DNA of 64,000 bases from Betaproteobacteria bacterium. GTDB taxonomy: Bacteria; Pseudomonadota; Gammaproteobacteria; Burkholderiales; Burkholderiaceae_C. How positions within the stretch are numbered: position 1 is the stretch's first letter; each line of letters opens with the position of its first letter. The DNA is taken from assembly GCA_016868355.1 (NCBI GenBank), contig VGHB01000007.1:62001-126000 (forward strand). Reading direction: 5' to 3'. The position numbers were made by a program, and so were the translations under genes. The notes beneath the pieces are model-generated. The model was not told the DNA's origin and ran no database searches. It saw nothing but the letters and a program-made list of their open reading frames with translations. This document shows, one piece after another, positions 8,972-17,001 of the stretch.

Positions 8972-9781
8972 TCAGTAGCTCAGTTCTGCGCGCCCCTGGC
9001 GTGCGGCTTGTTGGAAAGCCCTTGTGATCAGTGAGGTGGTGACCGTGGCGAAGTAGCGTCCGCCCCAGGCGGCGTAGCGCACTTCTTCCTCAGGCGTCAG
9101 GGCCAGTGCACCCGCACAGGTGCCTTGGGCGCTCACCGCGCGCAGCGCCCGCTCAATGGCAGCTTGCACCGGGGCATCGCCATAGCGGTTCTCGTGCCCC
9201 ATGGCGTGGGCCAGGTCGTTGGGTCCCACGAAAACCGCATCGATGCCGTCCACGGCCGCAATGGCACCGGCTTGCTCGATGGCCTGTGGGCTCTCCACCA
9301 TGGCCACCAGCACAATTGCCTCGTTGCTCAGCCGGGTATGCTCGGACCCGCCAAAGGCACCATAGCCCGCCGCACGGGTGCTGAAGGCGCTGCCCCGGCG
9401 CCCCCCGCCCCCGCCGGGCTGCGGATAGCGCACCCGCTGAACCAAATCGCGCGCATGTTCCGCAGATGCCACCATGGGAATCTGCAGGCCCGATGCCCCC
9501 ATGTCCAGCACCCGTGGGATGTCGTGCTCCAGGCACCGCACCAGAGCCGGTATACCGCTGGCGCGGGCTGCACGCAGCTGGTGCTCGGTCATCAGCAGGT
9601 CCGCACTTCCATGCTCGTTGTCGATGATCAACAGGTCAAAGCCCGCATAGGCGCACATCTCTACGATGGCTGGACTGGGCAGACCATTGAAAATGCCGCG
9701 CAGGCGTTGCTGGCCCCGCATGCGCTGCGCCAGGCGCAGGTCCAGCGGGTGGTGTTCGGCAGCGGTGACAGCGGGGTTCAT
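8972..9781 (-). CDS. HpcH/HpaI-family class II aldolase
   Basis: 269 aa. It cleaves a 2-keto(-deoxy) or hydroxy acid into pyruvate plus an aldehyde in a metal-dependent reaction. Residues corresponding to the HpaI active site are present: NEHG with the catalytic His, ALVRCLEHD with the Arg, VAMVES with the metal-binding Glu, and VFVGPNDL with the metal-binding Asp. ATG 9781 has GGAGAG immediately upstream; the longer in-frame extension overlaps the bicupin gene and was dropped. It is the last gene of the LacI-linked operon, 38 bp after the bicupin. Natural substrate unknown; a terminal lyase step that feeds pyruvate to central metabolism is the likely role. Confidence 0.88.
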   Translation of the reverse strand: MNPAVTAAEHHPLDLRLAQRMRGQQRLRGIFNGLPSPAIVEMCAYAGFDLLIIDNEHGSADLLMTEHQLRAARASGIPALVRCLEHDIPRVLDMGASGLQIPMVASAEHARDLVQRVRYPQPGGGGGRRGSAFSTRAAGYGAFGGSEHTRLSNEAIVLVAMVESPQAIEQAGAIAAVDGIDAVFVGPNDLAHAMGHENRYGDAPVQAAIERALRAVSAQGTCAGALALTPEEEVRYAAWGGRYFATVTTSLITRAFQQAARQGRAELSY

Positions 9782-9819
9782 GGTCTTCTCTCCAAGGGGC
9801 AAGGGTTCTGATCGGATGC

Positions 9820-10953
9820 TCAGCGCTGAGCGCGCTCCAAAAAACGGCGCTCGGCTACGCATCCGTCGGCATCATAGGCCCAGCCGCTGGCATGGGCGGC
9901 GGCCAAAACCTGTTCATCCCAGTGAATAAGCTTTCGGTGGTCACCCGCCGTCATCAACAGCACCCAGGCCTCCTGCGGCCCAGTGTTTCGCAAGCTGCGC
10001 CACACATCGGCCGGTACGGCAAAACTGTCCCAGCCATCGGGTGATCCTTGCAAGGTGTACGCCACACTGCCCTCATCGGCTTGCACCGTCAGCTCCACTG
10101 CTCCCCGGTACGCCGTCATCACCTGCTTGTCCTGCAAGCGATGGCGTAGCACGCCACAGCCCGGCGGAATGCGTAGCCACTCAAGGCTCACGCCGTGAGC
10201 CTTGGCCACGGGTGGCTCGGCGTGGCGGTCTTCAGAAATGCCCAGGCCAACCACAGGCGCGAGTTGGGCACCGCCGCCTGGGAGCACCGCGTCGATCAGG
10301 CTGTGGACCCCAAATTTGAGATCGGCCGCGCGTACCAGCCTTCGGCTCATCTCGGCCTCGGTCCAGTCGCGTAAGGCGGAAATATCGGCTTCCTCCATTG
10401 GCTGCAGCACCTGCTCCCCGGCATGCAGCGCATCACCCCGGCGCGTGTCCACGATGCGGTAGCCGTCGGTTAGCACCACGCCCTGCGCTTGAGCAGCGTG
10501 CAGGGTGGCCGCGCCCCACAGGATACCGCCCGTGTGATCGCGGCCCAGGGCGGTGAATAGGAAGCCGTCGTTTACGCCGATATTCGTAAAGCCGCGGTAG
10601 ATCCAGGTGGGCACGGAGACGATGTCGAGCTCGCCGATGTCCACATGGCGAGCCTGTGGGTTGAAGCCCCACTGGATGCGCCACTGCCCCTTCGCGCAGA
10701 TGAACACTTCGCAGCTGAAATGCAGGTGCGGCGGGTTGACGCGGCCGTGCGGCATGGATACGCCTCCCACCTGAAAGCCGTGGGGCTCGCGCAGGCTCAC
10801 TGGCTGCTTGGCGTTCTGCGACACACCAGGCCCCACCAAGGCGTAGTTGTACTTGGGCGAGCACTCGGGAATAGCGTAGTCGATGAACGCTTCGGTGGAG
10901 TAGCGAAGGCTGGAAAAGGGAATGTGGCGCTCGTTGAGCTGCTCGGTCTTCAT
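9820..10953 (-). CDS. bicupin-fold protein, unknown catabolic role
   Basis: 377 aa with two cupin domains. The first has a textbook motif 1 (PPHLHFSCEVFICAKG, i.e. HxHx3Ex6G near residues 75-90). In motif 2 the metal-ligand His is replaced by Arg (PTWIYRGFTN). The second domain shows the same Arg substitution (PADVWRSLRN) and lacks a clear HxH. The layout resembles homogentisate/gentisate-type bicupins, but the ligand set is incomplete, so dioxygenase activity is not assured. ATG 10953 overlaps the hydrolase stop (ATGA) and has GGAGAG upstream. Fourth-from-last enzyme in the operon order hydrolase-bicupin-aldolase. Confidence 0.8.
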   Translation of the reverse strand: MKTEQLNERHIPFSSLRYSTEAFIDYAIPECSPKYNYALVGPGVSQNAKQPVSLREPHGFQVGGVSMPHGRVNPPHLHFSCEVFICAKGQWRIQWGFNPQARHVDIGELDIVSVPTWIYRGFTNIGVNDGFLFTALGRDHTGGILWGAATLHAAQAQGVVLTDGYRIVDTRRGDALHAGEQVLQPMEEADISALRDWTEAEMSRRLVRAADLKFGVHSLIDAVLPGGGAQLAPVVGLGISEDRHAEPPVAKAHGVSLEWLRIPPGCGVLRHRLQDKQVMTAYRGAVELTVQADEGSVAYTLQGSPDGWDSFAVPADVWRSLRNTGPQEAWVLLMTAGDHRKLIHWDEQVLAAAHASGWAYDADGCVAERRFLERAQR

Positions 10954-11687
10954 CTCGTCAACTCTCCAGTGGAGATGGGTATGGGCCTTGGCGTCTGCGC
11001 CAACCAGCGTTGAATGGCCAGCGCCAGTCGTCCTGGTGCTTCCAGGGGAATCATGTGACCACAACGCTCCCAGGCCTGTGCGAGCGCATCGCGCCGAGCG
11101 GCCTGCATGCGCTGCTGCTGCCCAGGAGTGCACAGCCGGTCGTCCAGACCCGACAACACCGCCACCGGCCCCGGAAAGGCGGCCAGGGCCTGAAGGGCAT
11201 CACCACGCTGCGCGGCCAAGCGCATCTGCTTGCGTGCGGTGGTGGGCGGGGTACGCCGGGCCATATCCAGCACCAGCCGGGCCTGCCAGCGCATGGGCCG
11301 CCCGGCAAAGTAATGGCCCTTGGCGGCCTTGGCCAGCGCGGCCGTGCCGCTTCGCTGCAGCAGCCGCTGCTGCTCCTGGAGCCGCCGCCAGTGCTGCCGC
11401 CCCGCCCCATCGGCATTGCTGCCCACCAGAGCCAGGCGTTCCACCGGTGGGGGTGTGGGGCTGGCCAAGCCTGCCTGCAAGCGCTGCAAGGCCCAGATGC
11501 CACCCAAGGAAAATCCCAGGAGGCTGAAAGGCTCGCCCTGGCGCCACCACTGCGGCTCACGCGCGCGCAGAAGTTCGCGCCAGCGGGCTACCTGCACCGA
11601 AACCGCCGGGCGCAGGCGGCGTGCCAAGGCCGCAAACAGCCGCTGGTCGCACAAGGTGCCAGGCACCAGAATCAAGCGGGTGGTCAT
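10950..11687 (-). CDS. alpha/beta-hydrolase
   Basis: 245 aa with the alpha/beta-hydrolase fold. The nucleophile elbow GFSLGG has its Ser around residue 60, an oxyanion-loop-like LVPGTLCDQ is at the N-terminus, and the C-terminal catalytic His is in CGHMIP. No signal peptide, so cytoplasmic. It overlaps both neighbours by 4 bp (ATGA at 11684-11687 and 10950-10953), indicating translational coupling inside the catabolic operon. It probably hydrolyses an ester, lactone or C-C bond of the pathway intermediate; substrate not predictable. Confidence 0.85.
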   Translation of the reverse strand: MTTRLILVPGTLCDQRLFAALARRLRPAVSVQVARWRELLRAREPQWWRQGEPFSLLGFSLGGIWALQRLQAGLASPTPPPVERLALVGSNADGAGRQHWRRLQEQQRLLQRSGTAALAKAAKGHYFAGRPMRWQARLVLDMARRTPPTTARKQMRLAAQRGDALQALAAFPGPVAVLSGLDDRLCTPGQQQRMQAARRDALAQAWERCGHMIPLEAPGRLALAIQRWLAQTPRPIPISTGELTR

Positions 11688-12637
11688 GCGGTCCTGGGGG
11701 TGAGCAGCTGCATCCAGTTGGCCACCTCATCGATCAGCACCCACTCGCGCGCGATGGCTCCCGATTCGATCTCCAGGTGCGTGATGCCCAGGATTTGCAC
11801 CGGCCGTCCCGTAGGCGCGCCATAGCGGCCGGCACCTGTGTGCAAAGCCGTGTAGCGCCAGCGCATGGCCACAGCCGTGGCACGCCCTGGGCGGGGCACC
11901 GACGCCAGGTGTTCAATCGCCACCTCGGGCGCGGGCAGGGCCTGCAGCAGACCACGCCAGAACACCTCGCGCGCAGCTGCACCCACGGCCACTTCGCCAC
12001 CGGGCAGGCCGCTGATGATGTCGGGCGCCACGCTGGCCTGGGTGAAGGAGGGACGGCGCAGGCCTTCCATCCAGGCCTGCGCCGCATCGGCACCGGCTCC
12101 GGCGGTCTCTACATAGGATCGGTAGGGCGCTGGGGCAGGCGGCATGGGGGGCTTGTTCCAGCCACCGGCCGCATCCACCCAGTCCTGCGCCACATCGCGC
12201 TCGTGGCGGCCAATGGCCCGCGCAATGGCGGCTTGGTCGCGTACCAGCCACTCGTGGATGATGCGATTGTTAAGGCACACGCAGTCGGCCACGGTTCGGA
12301 CATGCACAGGCCGGTGGGTGGCCGGCCCGAAGGCGCCCGGACCCGCATGGGTCATGGGGCTGAAGATGCGGTGGGAAGACAGGTAGCCCTGCTCATCGTC
12401 ACCCGAGATGATCACATCTTCAGCCAGCAACCGGCGGTCAGGAAAGGCCAGCAGGGTCTTGCGAGTGCCCTCGATCACGGGGTCGATGCCGATGCTCACC
12501 GAGGACGGCGTTTCCACCGCGCAATCCTGGCCGTAGTAGCGGCGTATGTCTTCCAAGCGACGGCCTTCCCAGATGCGATCGGTGATCACGCGGATGTAGT
12601 GGTCGAGGTCGTGGAACTCGGTGTCAAAGCCGTTCAT
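11684..12637 (-). CDS. two-domain NTF2/SnoaL-like protein (copy 1)
   Basis: 317 aa built from two NTF2/SnoaL-like cone folds. The second ends in IAREWVLIDEVANWMQLL, a pattern shared with the divergent gene at 15988 ([19 protein letters not shown]), so the two are paralogues. Family members are small-molecule isomerases, cyclases or dehydratases of the polyketide/steroid type. ATG 12637 is preceded by AGGAGA at good spacing; the longer in-frame extension runs into lacI and is a shadow. It lies 23 bp after lacI and is coupled to the hydrolase by ATGA. Confidence 0.8.
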   Translation of the reverse strand: MNGFDTEFHDLDHYIRVITDRIWEGRRLEDIRRYYGQDCAVETPSSVSIGIDPVIEGTRKTLLAFPDRRLLAEDVIISGDDEQGYLSSHRIFSPMTHAGPGAFGPATHRPVHVRTVADCVCLNNRIIHEWLVRDQAAIARAIGRHERDVAQDWVDAAGGWNKPPMPPAPAPYRSYVETAGAGADAAQAWMEGLRRPSFTQASVAPDIISGLPGGEVAVGAAAREVFWRGLLQALPAPEVAIEHLASVPRPGRATAVAMRWRYTALHTGAGRYGAPTGRPVQILGITHLEIESGAIAREWVLIDEVANWMQLLTPRTA

Positions 12638-12660
12638 GCCGTCTCCTGCAACTGATGAAG

Positions 12661-13728
12661 CTACGCTCCGCGCGAGGACGTCACCCGGCGGCGCCGCTCC
12701 CCGGTCTGGGCCGAGGGTGCCCGGCGCACCGACTCGCGGATGATCAAGTCCCCCGGCACCGTCACGTTCTGGCCGGCGGAAGGCGACTCGCGGCGCAAGT
12801 GGCGCTGCAGCAGGTCTACGGTGGCTTCGATCATCGGCCCCAGGGGCTGCTCCACGGTGGTCAGCCGGTAGCTGGGCCACTGGGCCTGCGGCACGTTGTC
12901 AAAGCCCACCACCGACACGTCTTCGGGCACCCGAAGGCCTAACTCGTGGCGCAGCGTGTCCATCACCGCGAATGCCATGTGGTCGGAGGCTACGAACACT
13001 GCATCGGGACGCTCGCCCTTGCCCGCGAACAGCTCCAACGCAGCCTGCCGAGCCTGTTCCAGGTCGTAGTTGCCCACCGCACGTGCCCAGATGCGCAGGC
13101 CACGGTCGGCCAGCCCCTCCCGAAACCCCCGCTCGCGCTCCAGATTGGTAGAGGACTCTTCGTTTCCAGCGATGAAGGCGATGCGCTGGTGGCCGCTGTC
13201 GGCCAAATGGCGCGCCACGGCTCGACCACCGGCAATGTTGTCTGAACGCACCGAGCTCACCGCGCCGGCGCTGCCCTTGGCCATCACGCGGTTAAAGAGC
13301 ACCACGGGAATCGCCGCGTCGGCACAACGTTGGGCAATGGACGAAGACAGGGTGGTGGCAGCCAAGATGATGCCGTCTACGTGGTACTGAAGGATCTCGT
13401 TGACCACCTCGTCGGAGTTGGGGTTATCCGACAGAAACAGCAGCACGTGGTAGCCATCGGCCTGCAGGCGCTTGGACAATCGCTCCAGGGCCACGGGGTG
13501 GAACAGGTTACTTAGATAGGACAGCACCAGGCCAATGATGCGGCTGCGTTTGGTGGTGAGGCTGCGCGCATGGGCATTGGGCCGGTACCCCAGCTTGCGC
13601 GCGGCCTCCATTACTTTCTCCCGCGTGGCCTCTGAGACGCTTGCGCCAGGCGTGAAGGTTCGGCTGACCGCGGACTGCGAGACATTGGCCAGCCGGGCCA
13701 CATCGATGGAGGTGACGTTGCTTTTCAC
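12661..13728 (-). CDS. LacI/GalR-family transcriptional regulator
   Basis: 355 aa. The N-terminal LacI helix-turn-helix is clear (SIDVARLANVSQSAVSRTF) with the hinge (KLGYRPNAHARSL), followed by the periplasmic-binding-protein-like effector domain (RIIGLVLSYLSNLF; DVSVVGFDNVPQ). It is embedded in the operon (9 bp after the SDR gene, 23 bp before the NTF2-like gene), so it is likely autoregulated. The three TGCAnnCGnnTGCA palindromes at 8890, 15837 and 15968 fit LacI-family operators and are the probable targets. The effector is presumably the pathway substrate or an intermediate. Confidence 0.93.
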   Translation of the reverse strand: MKSNVTSIDVARLANVSQSAVSRTFTPGASVSEATREKVMEAARKLGYRPNAHARSLTTKRSRIIGLVLSYLSNLFHPVALERLSKRLQADGYHVLLFLSDNPNSDEVVNEILQYHVDGIILAATTLSSSIAQRCADAAIPVVLFNRVMAKGSAGAVSSVRSDNIAGGRAVARHLADSGHQRIAFIAGNEESSTNLERERGFREGLADRGLRIWARAVGNYDLEQARQAALELFAGKGERPDAVFVASDHMAFAVMDTLRHELGLRVPEDVSVVGFDNVPQAQWPSYRLTTVEQPLGPMIEATVDLLQRHLRRESPSAGQNVTVPGDLIIRESVRRAPSAQTGERRRRVTSSRGA

Positions 13729-13737
13729 GATGCAGCC

Positions 13738-14496
13738 TCAGATGGCGGTCCATCCCCCGTCGACCATCAGCGCACTGCCGGTGACGAGCCCGGCGGCCTC
13801 TGAGGCCAGAAACACCACCGCCCCCATGACATCACGCACGGTGCCGATGCGCCCCAAGGCAATGCGCGAGCGTACAAAGTCCTCAAATCCGGGCTCCTTC
13901 AGCATGGGCTCGGTCATGGGTGTGCGGATGAAGGTGGGGCACAAGGTGTTGACCCGAATGCCGTGCGCACCCAGCTCCCAAGCCAGGGCCTTGGTCATGC
14001 CTTCCACGGCATGCTTGCTGGCGCAGTACACCGTTCGCTTGGGACCACCAACATGACCCATCTGTGAGGACACGGTGATGATGGAGCCAGCCCGGCCATG
14101 CGTCATCATGTTGCGCGCGGCCTCGCGGGCCAGGAACAGAGCCGCCTTCACATTGAGGTCCAGCACCGATTGCAGGTCTGCATCGGCCGTTTCGGTGATC
14201 AGCGCCGGCCGGTTGGTACCCGCGCTGTTGACCAAGATGTCCAAGGGGCCAGCGGCCTGAAGCGCTTGGGAAACAGCCTGGCTGTCGGTGACATCCAGCA
14301 CCAGCGGGGTGGCCTGACCACCCTGTTTGCAAATGCCCTGAGCGACCTCGGCGACCTCGTGAGCCGAGCGTGCAACCACCAGCACCTGAGCGCCAGCCAG
14401 CGCCAACGCCTGCGCACAGGCCGCCCCTATACCGCGGCCCGCACCGGCCACCAGTGCCCTCTGGCCATCCAGGCGAAAGCTGGGCAGGCTGTGCAT
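13738..14496 (-). CDS. short-chain dehydrogenase/reductase
   Basis: 252 aa classical SDR: cofactor loop GAGRGIG near residues 18-24, NSAG, the catalytic Ser in ITVSSQMG and YCASK as the YxxxK motif. The acidic/basic pattern after the second strand (VVARSAHE) is compatible with NADP, but this is not decisive. ATG 14496 lies 5 bp after the HisD-like stop; the upstream in-frame extension is inside that gene. It probably performs the second oxidation, or a reduction, on the alcohol handled by the HisD-like enzyme in the same operon. Confidence 0.88.
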   Translation of the reverse strand: MHSLPSFRLDGQRALVAGAGRGIGAACAQALALAGAQVLVVARSAHEVAEVAQGICKQGGQATPLVLDVTDSQAVSQALQAAGPLDILVNSAGTNRPALITETADADLQSVLDLNVKAALFLAREAARNMMTHGRAGSIITVSSQMGHVGGPKRTVYCASKHAVEGMTKALAWELGAHGIRVNTLCPTFIRTPMTEPMLKEPGFEDFVRSRIALGRIGTVRDVMGAVVFLASEAAGLVTGSALMVDGGWTAI

Positions 14497-14501
14497 GCCA
14501 C

Positions 14502-15815
14502 TCAGTCCGCAGAGACCGGCTGGTACCAGGCGACATCGCGCCGGCCATAGCGGCGCACACGCAGGTTGGCCTGTTCGCCATGGCCAGCGAAGTTTTCCAT
14601 GTGACACAGGCGCGAGCAGTAGGCCCCAATCTCGGCACTGGCTTCATCGGTGAGCACGCGCTGGTAGGTGCAGGTCTTGAGGAACTTACCCACCCACAGG
14701 CCGCCGGTGTAGCGCGCGTTGCGGTTGGTGGGCAGTGTGTGGTTGGTGCCGATCACCTTGTCGCCAAAGCTCACGTTTGTGCGCGGACCTAGGAATAGGG
14801 CGCCGTAATTGCTCATACGGCGCAGGAATAGGTCAGGATCGGCTGTCATCACCTGCACATGCTCAAAGGCCAGTTCATCAGCCACCTGAATCATCTCGTC
14901 GATCGTGTCGCACACGAACACCTGGCCGTGGTCGTTCCACGCCTTGCGGGCGATGTTGGCGGTGGGCAGGATGTCCAGCTGGCGCTGCACTTCGGCCAAG
15001 GTGTCACGCGCCAGCTTTTCGCTGTTGGTCAACAACACCGCTGGGGAGGTCGGCCCGTGCTCTGCTTGACCCAACAGGTCCACCGCACACATCTCGCCAT
15101 CGACCGACTCGTCGGCAATCACCAGGGTTTCGGTGGGGCCGGCAAAAAGGTCAATGCCCACTCGGCCATACAACTGCCGCTTGGCTTCGGCCACAAACTG
15201 GTTACCTGGGCCCACCAGCATATCCACCGGCTTGATGGAGCCCGTTCCAATGGCCATGGCCGCGACCGCCTGCACGCCGCCCAGCACCAGAATCTCGTCA
15301 GCCCCGGCCATGTGCATAGCCGCCACGATGGCCGGGTGCGGTTGGCCCTGATAGGGCGGGGCCGTGGCAATCACGCGCGGAACGCCGGCCACCTTGGCGG
15401 TGAGCACGCTCATGTGAGCCGAGGCAATTAGGGGGTACTTGCCGCCGGGGATGTAGCAGCCCACATTGTTCACGGGGATGTGCTTGTGCCCCAGCACCAC
15501 GCCTGGGCGGGTTTCCACCTCCACATCCTGCATGCTCTGGCGCTGAATTTCTGCAAAGCGCCGAATCTGTGCCTGAGCAAAGCGGATGTCTTCAAGCTCG
15601 CGCGCAGACAGGCGGCCCATTGCCTTGGCGATGCCGTCCTGCGACAGCAGAAAGTCGGCCGGGTCCCACTGGTCAAAGCGCTTGGAGTAGTCGCGCACGG
15701 CCTGGTCGCCCCGCTTTTCGATATCGGCCAAGATGGTCTCCACGGTGGCCCGAACCTGGCCATCAGCCGCGGCCAGCGTCGCAGCATCCGGACCCTTTTT
15801 CAAATGACGAATCAC
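14502..15815 (-). CDS. HisD-family NAD-dependent alcohol dehydrogenase (catabolic paralogue)
   Basis: 437 aa, clearly of the histidinol dehydrogenase family: [14 protein letters not shown], the zinc/substrate region [11 protein letters not shown], and [16 protein letters not shown]. No other his gene is present, and it heads a catabolic operon with an SDR. It is therefore likely one of the catabolic HisD relatives that oxidise a polyol-like alcohol to a carboxylate; the sulfopropanediol dehydrogenase HpsN is one described example, but hpsO/hpsP-type partners are not both here. GTG 15815 is preferred, with AGGA 9 nt upstream and a start IRHLKKG matching this subfamily; ATG 15830 or 15863 are alternatives. 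Operator 15837-15850 lies just upstream. Confidence 0.83.
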   Translation of the reverse strand: MIRHLKKGPDAATLAAADGQVRATVETILADIEKRGDQAVRDYSKRFDQWDPADFLLSQDGIAKAMGRLSARELEDIRFAQAQIRRFAEIQRQSMQDVEVETRPGVVLGHKHIPVNNVGCYIPGGKYPLIASAHMSVLTAKVAGVPRVIATAPPYQGQPHPAIVAAMHMAGADEILVLGGVQAVAAMAIGTGSIKPVDMLVGPGNQFVAEAKRQLYGRVGIDLFAGPTETLVIADESVDGEMCAVDLLGQAEHGPTSPAVLLTNSEKLARDTLAEVQRQLDILPTANIARKAWNDHGQVFVCDTIDEMIQVADELAFEHVQVMTADPDLFLRRMSNYGALFLGPRTNVSFGDKVIGTNHTLPTNRNARYTGGLWVGKFLKTCTYQRVLTDEASAEIGAYCSRLCHMENFAGHGEQANLRVRRYGRRDVAWYQPVSAD

Positions 15816-15836
15816 AGCAGATTTCCTCATCAAATT

Positions 15837-15850
15837 TGCATACGCTTGCA
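15837..15850. promoter_or_regulatory. candidate LacI-family operator 2 (catabolic operon promoter)
   Basis: TGCATACGCTTGCA, the exact reverse complement of operator 1. On the minus strand a possible -10 box TAAAAT (15855-15850) abuts it, a geometry suited to repression of the HisD-like gene start at 15815. Confidence 0.7.
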
Positions 15851-15967
15851 TTTTAGAAGCCACTCCACCAGAGCTGGATTTATGGTTTATACCGGGGTCG
15901 CTTGTCGCGGTTGCAGTTCCGCGTCTGCTTGTCTAGACTTTCTCTCGCGACCTGCACAAATCCTAAT

Positions 15968-15981
15968 TGCATACGAATGCA
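15968..15981. promoter_or_regulatory. candidate LacI-family operator 3 (NTF2-like/sdaA promoter)
   Basis: TGCATACGAATGCA, the most symmetrical of the three sites. It ends only 6 nt before the ATG at 15988, so the repressor would cover the promoter or the ribosome-binding region of the divergent NTF2-like/sdaA unit. Confidence 0.7.
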
Positions 15982-15987
15982 TAAAGT

Positions 15988-17001
15988 ATGAGTACCACCT
16001 CCCTCTCGCTGCAAAGCGCCAAAGACACCGCCTGGCTGGGCTTGCCCGCTCTGCTGGGGCCCAGCTCGGCTCAGGAGGCGGCACGGCTGCTGAGCCCCGA
16101 CTCACAATGGGTGGTGTCGCACCCGGTCAATGAACTCATTGGCGCGCAGCAGGTGCTCGGTGGCTTCCTCAACCCCCTGCGTGTGGCCATGCCTGATGTG
16201 GAGCGGCGCACCGATGTCTTCTTCGCAGGCCATTGGGATGGCCGCATCGATGGCGGGGCGGGCACCTGGGTCACCTGTACCGGGCACTACCTGGGCAAGT
16301 TCCTGGCGCCCCTGTGGGGTATCCCGCCCGTGGGCGAGCCCGCCTGGCTGCGCTTTGGCGAGTTCTACCGGATCGAAGGCGGCCGCATCGTGGAAGCGCG
16401 CATCCTGCTGGATCTGATCGACCTGGCGCGCCAAGCCGGGCAGCACCTGTTGCCGCCGTCCTCAGGCCTGGAACTCTTGGTGCCCGGGCCACAGAACGCA
16501 ACGGGCATCCTGAAACAGGCTGCCGACGGCCGTGCGCCTTCGACCTGCCTGCCCCTGGTGGAAGCCATGATCGGCGGGCTGGGCCGCTACAACCAAAAAG
16601 ACCTGCACAGCATGGGGATGGAGCAGTACTGGCAGCCCGACATGATGTGGTACGGCCCCTGTGGCATCGGTACGTCACGCGGCATTGATGGCTTTCAACG
16701 CCATCATCAGAGGCCCTTTCTTGTGGCCTTCCCCGACCGCAAGGGCGGCCACCACCGCGCGCGTTTTGGCGAAGGCGACTACGCCGCGTCTACCGGCTGG
16801 CCCAGCGTTCGGGCCACACACGCCGGGCCCTACCTGGGCACACCGGCCACCGACCGGCCCATCACCATGCGGGTAATGGACTGGTGGCGGCAGAAGGATG
16901 GCTTGCTGGCCGAGAACTGGGTGCTAATCGACCTACCCCATCTGTTCCTGCAGATGGGCGTTGACCTGCTCGCACCACCGGTCGCCGAGGGCCACCGCTG
17001 A
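15988..17001 (+). CDS. two-domain NTF2/SnoaL-like protein (copy 2)
   Basis: 337 aa, tandem NTF2/SnoaL-like folds, paralogous to the product at 11684-12637 (shared C-terminal ENWVLID versus REWVLID segment and similar overall length). Transcribed divergently from the HisD-like operon, under operator 3. Its TGA overlaps the sdaA ATG (TGATG), so the two are coupled. The ribosome-binding site is weak and the operator almost touches the ATG, so a leaderless or very short leader transcript is possible. Likely an isomerase, dehydratase or cyclase of the same pathway; exact role unknown. Confidence 0.78.
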   Translation: MSTTSLSLQSAKDTAWLGLPALLGPSSAQEAARLLSPDSQWVVSHPVNELIGAQQVLGGFLNPLRVAMPDVERRTDVFFAGHWDGRIDGGAGTWVTCTGHYLGKFLAPLWGIPPVGEPAWLRFGEFYRIEGGRIVEARILLDLIDLARQAGQHLLPPSSGLELLVPGPQNATGILKQAADGRAPSTCLPLVEAMIGGLGRYNQKDLHSMGMEQYWQPDMMWYGPCGIGTSRGIDGFQRHHQRPFLVAFPDRKGGHHRARFGEGDYAASTGWPSVRATHAGPYLGTPATDRPITMRVMDWWRQKDGLLAENWVLIDLPHLFLQMGVDLLAPPVAEGHR

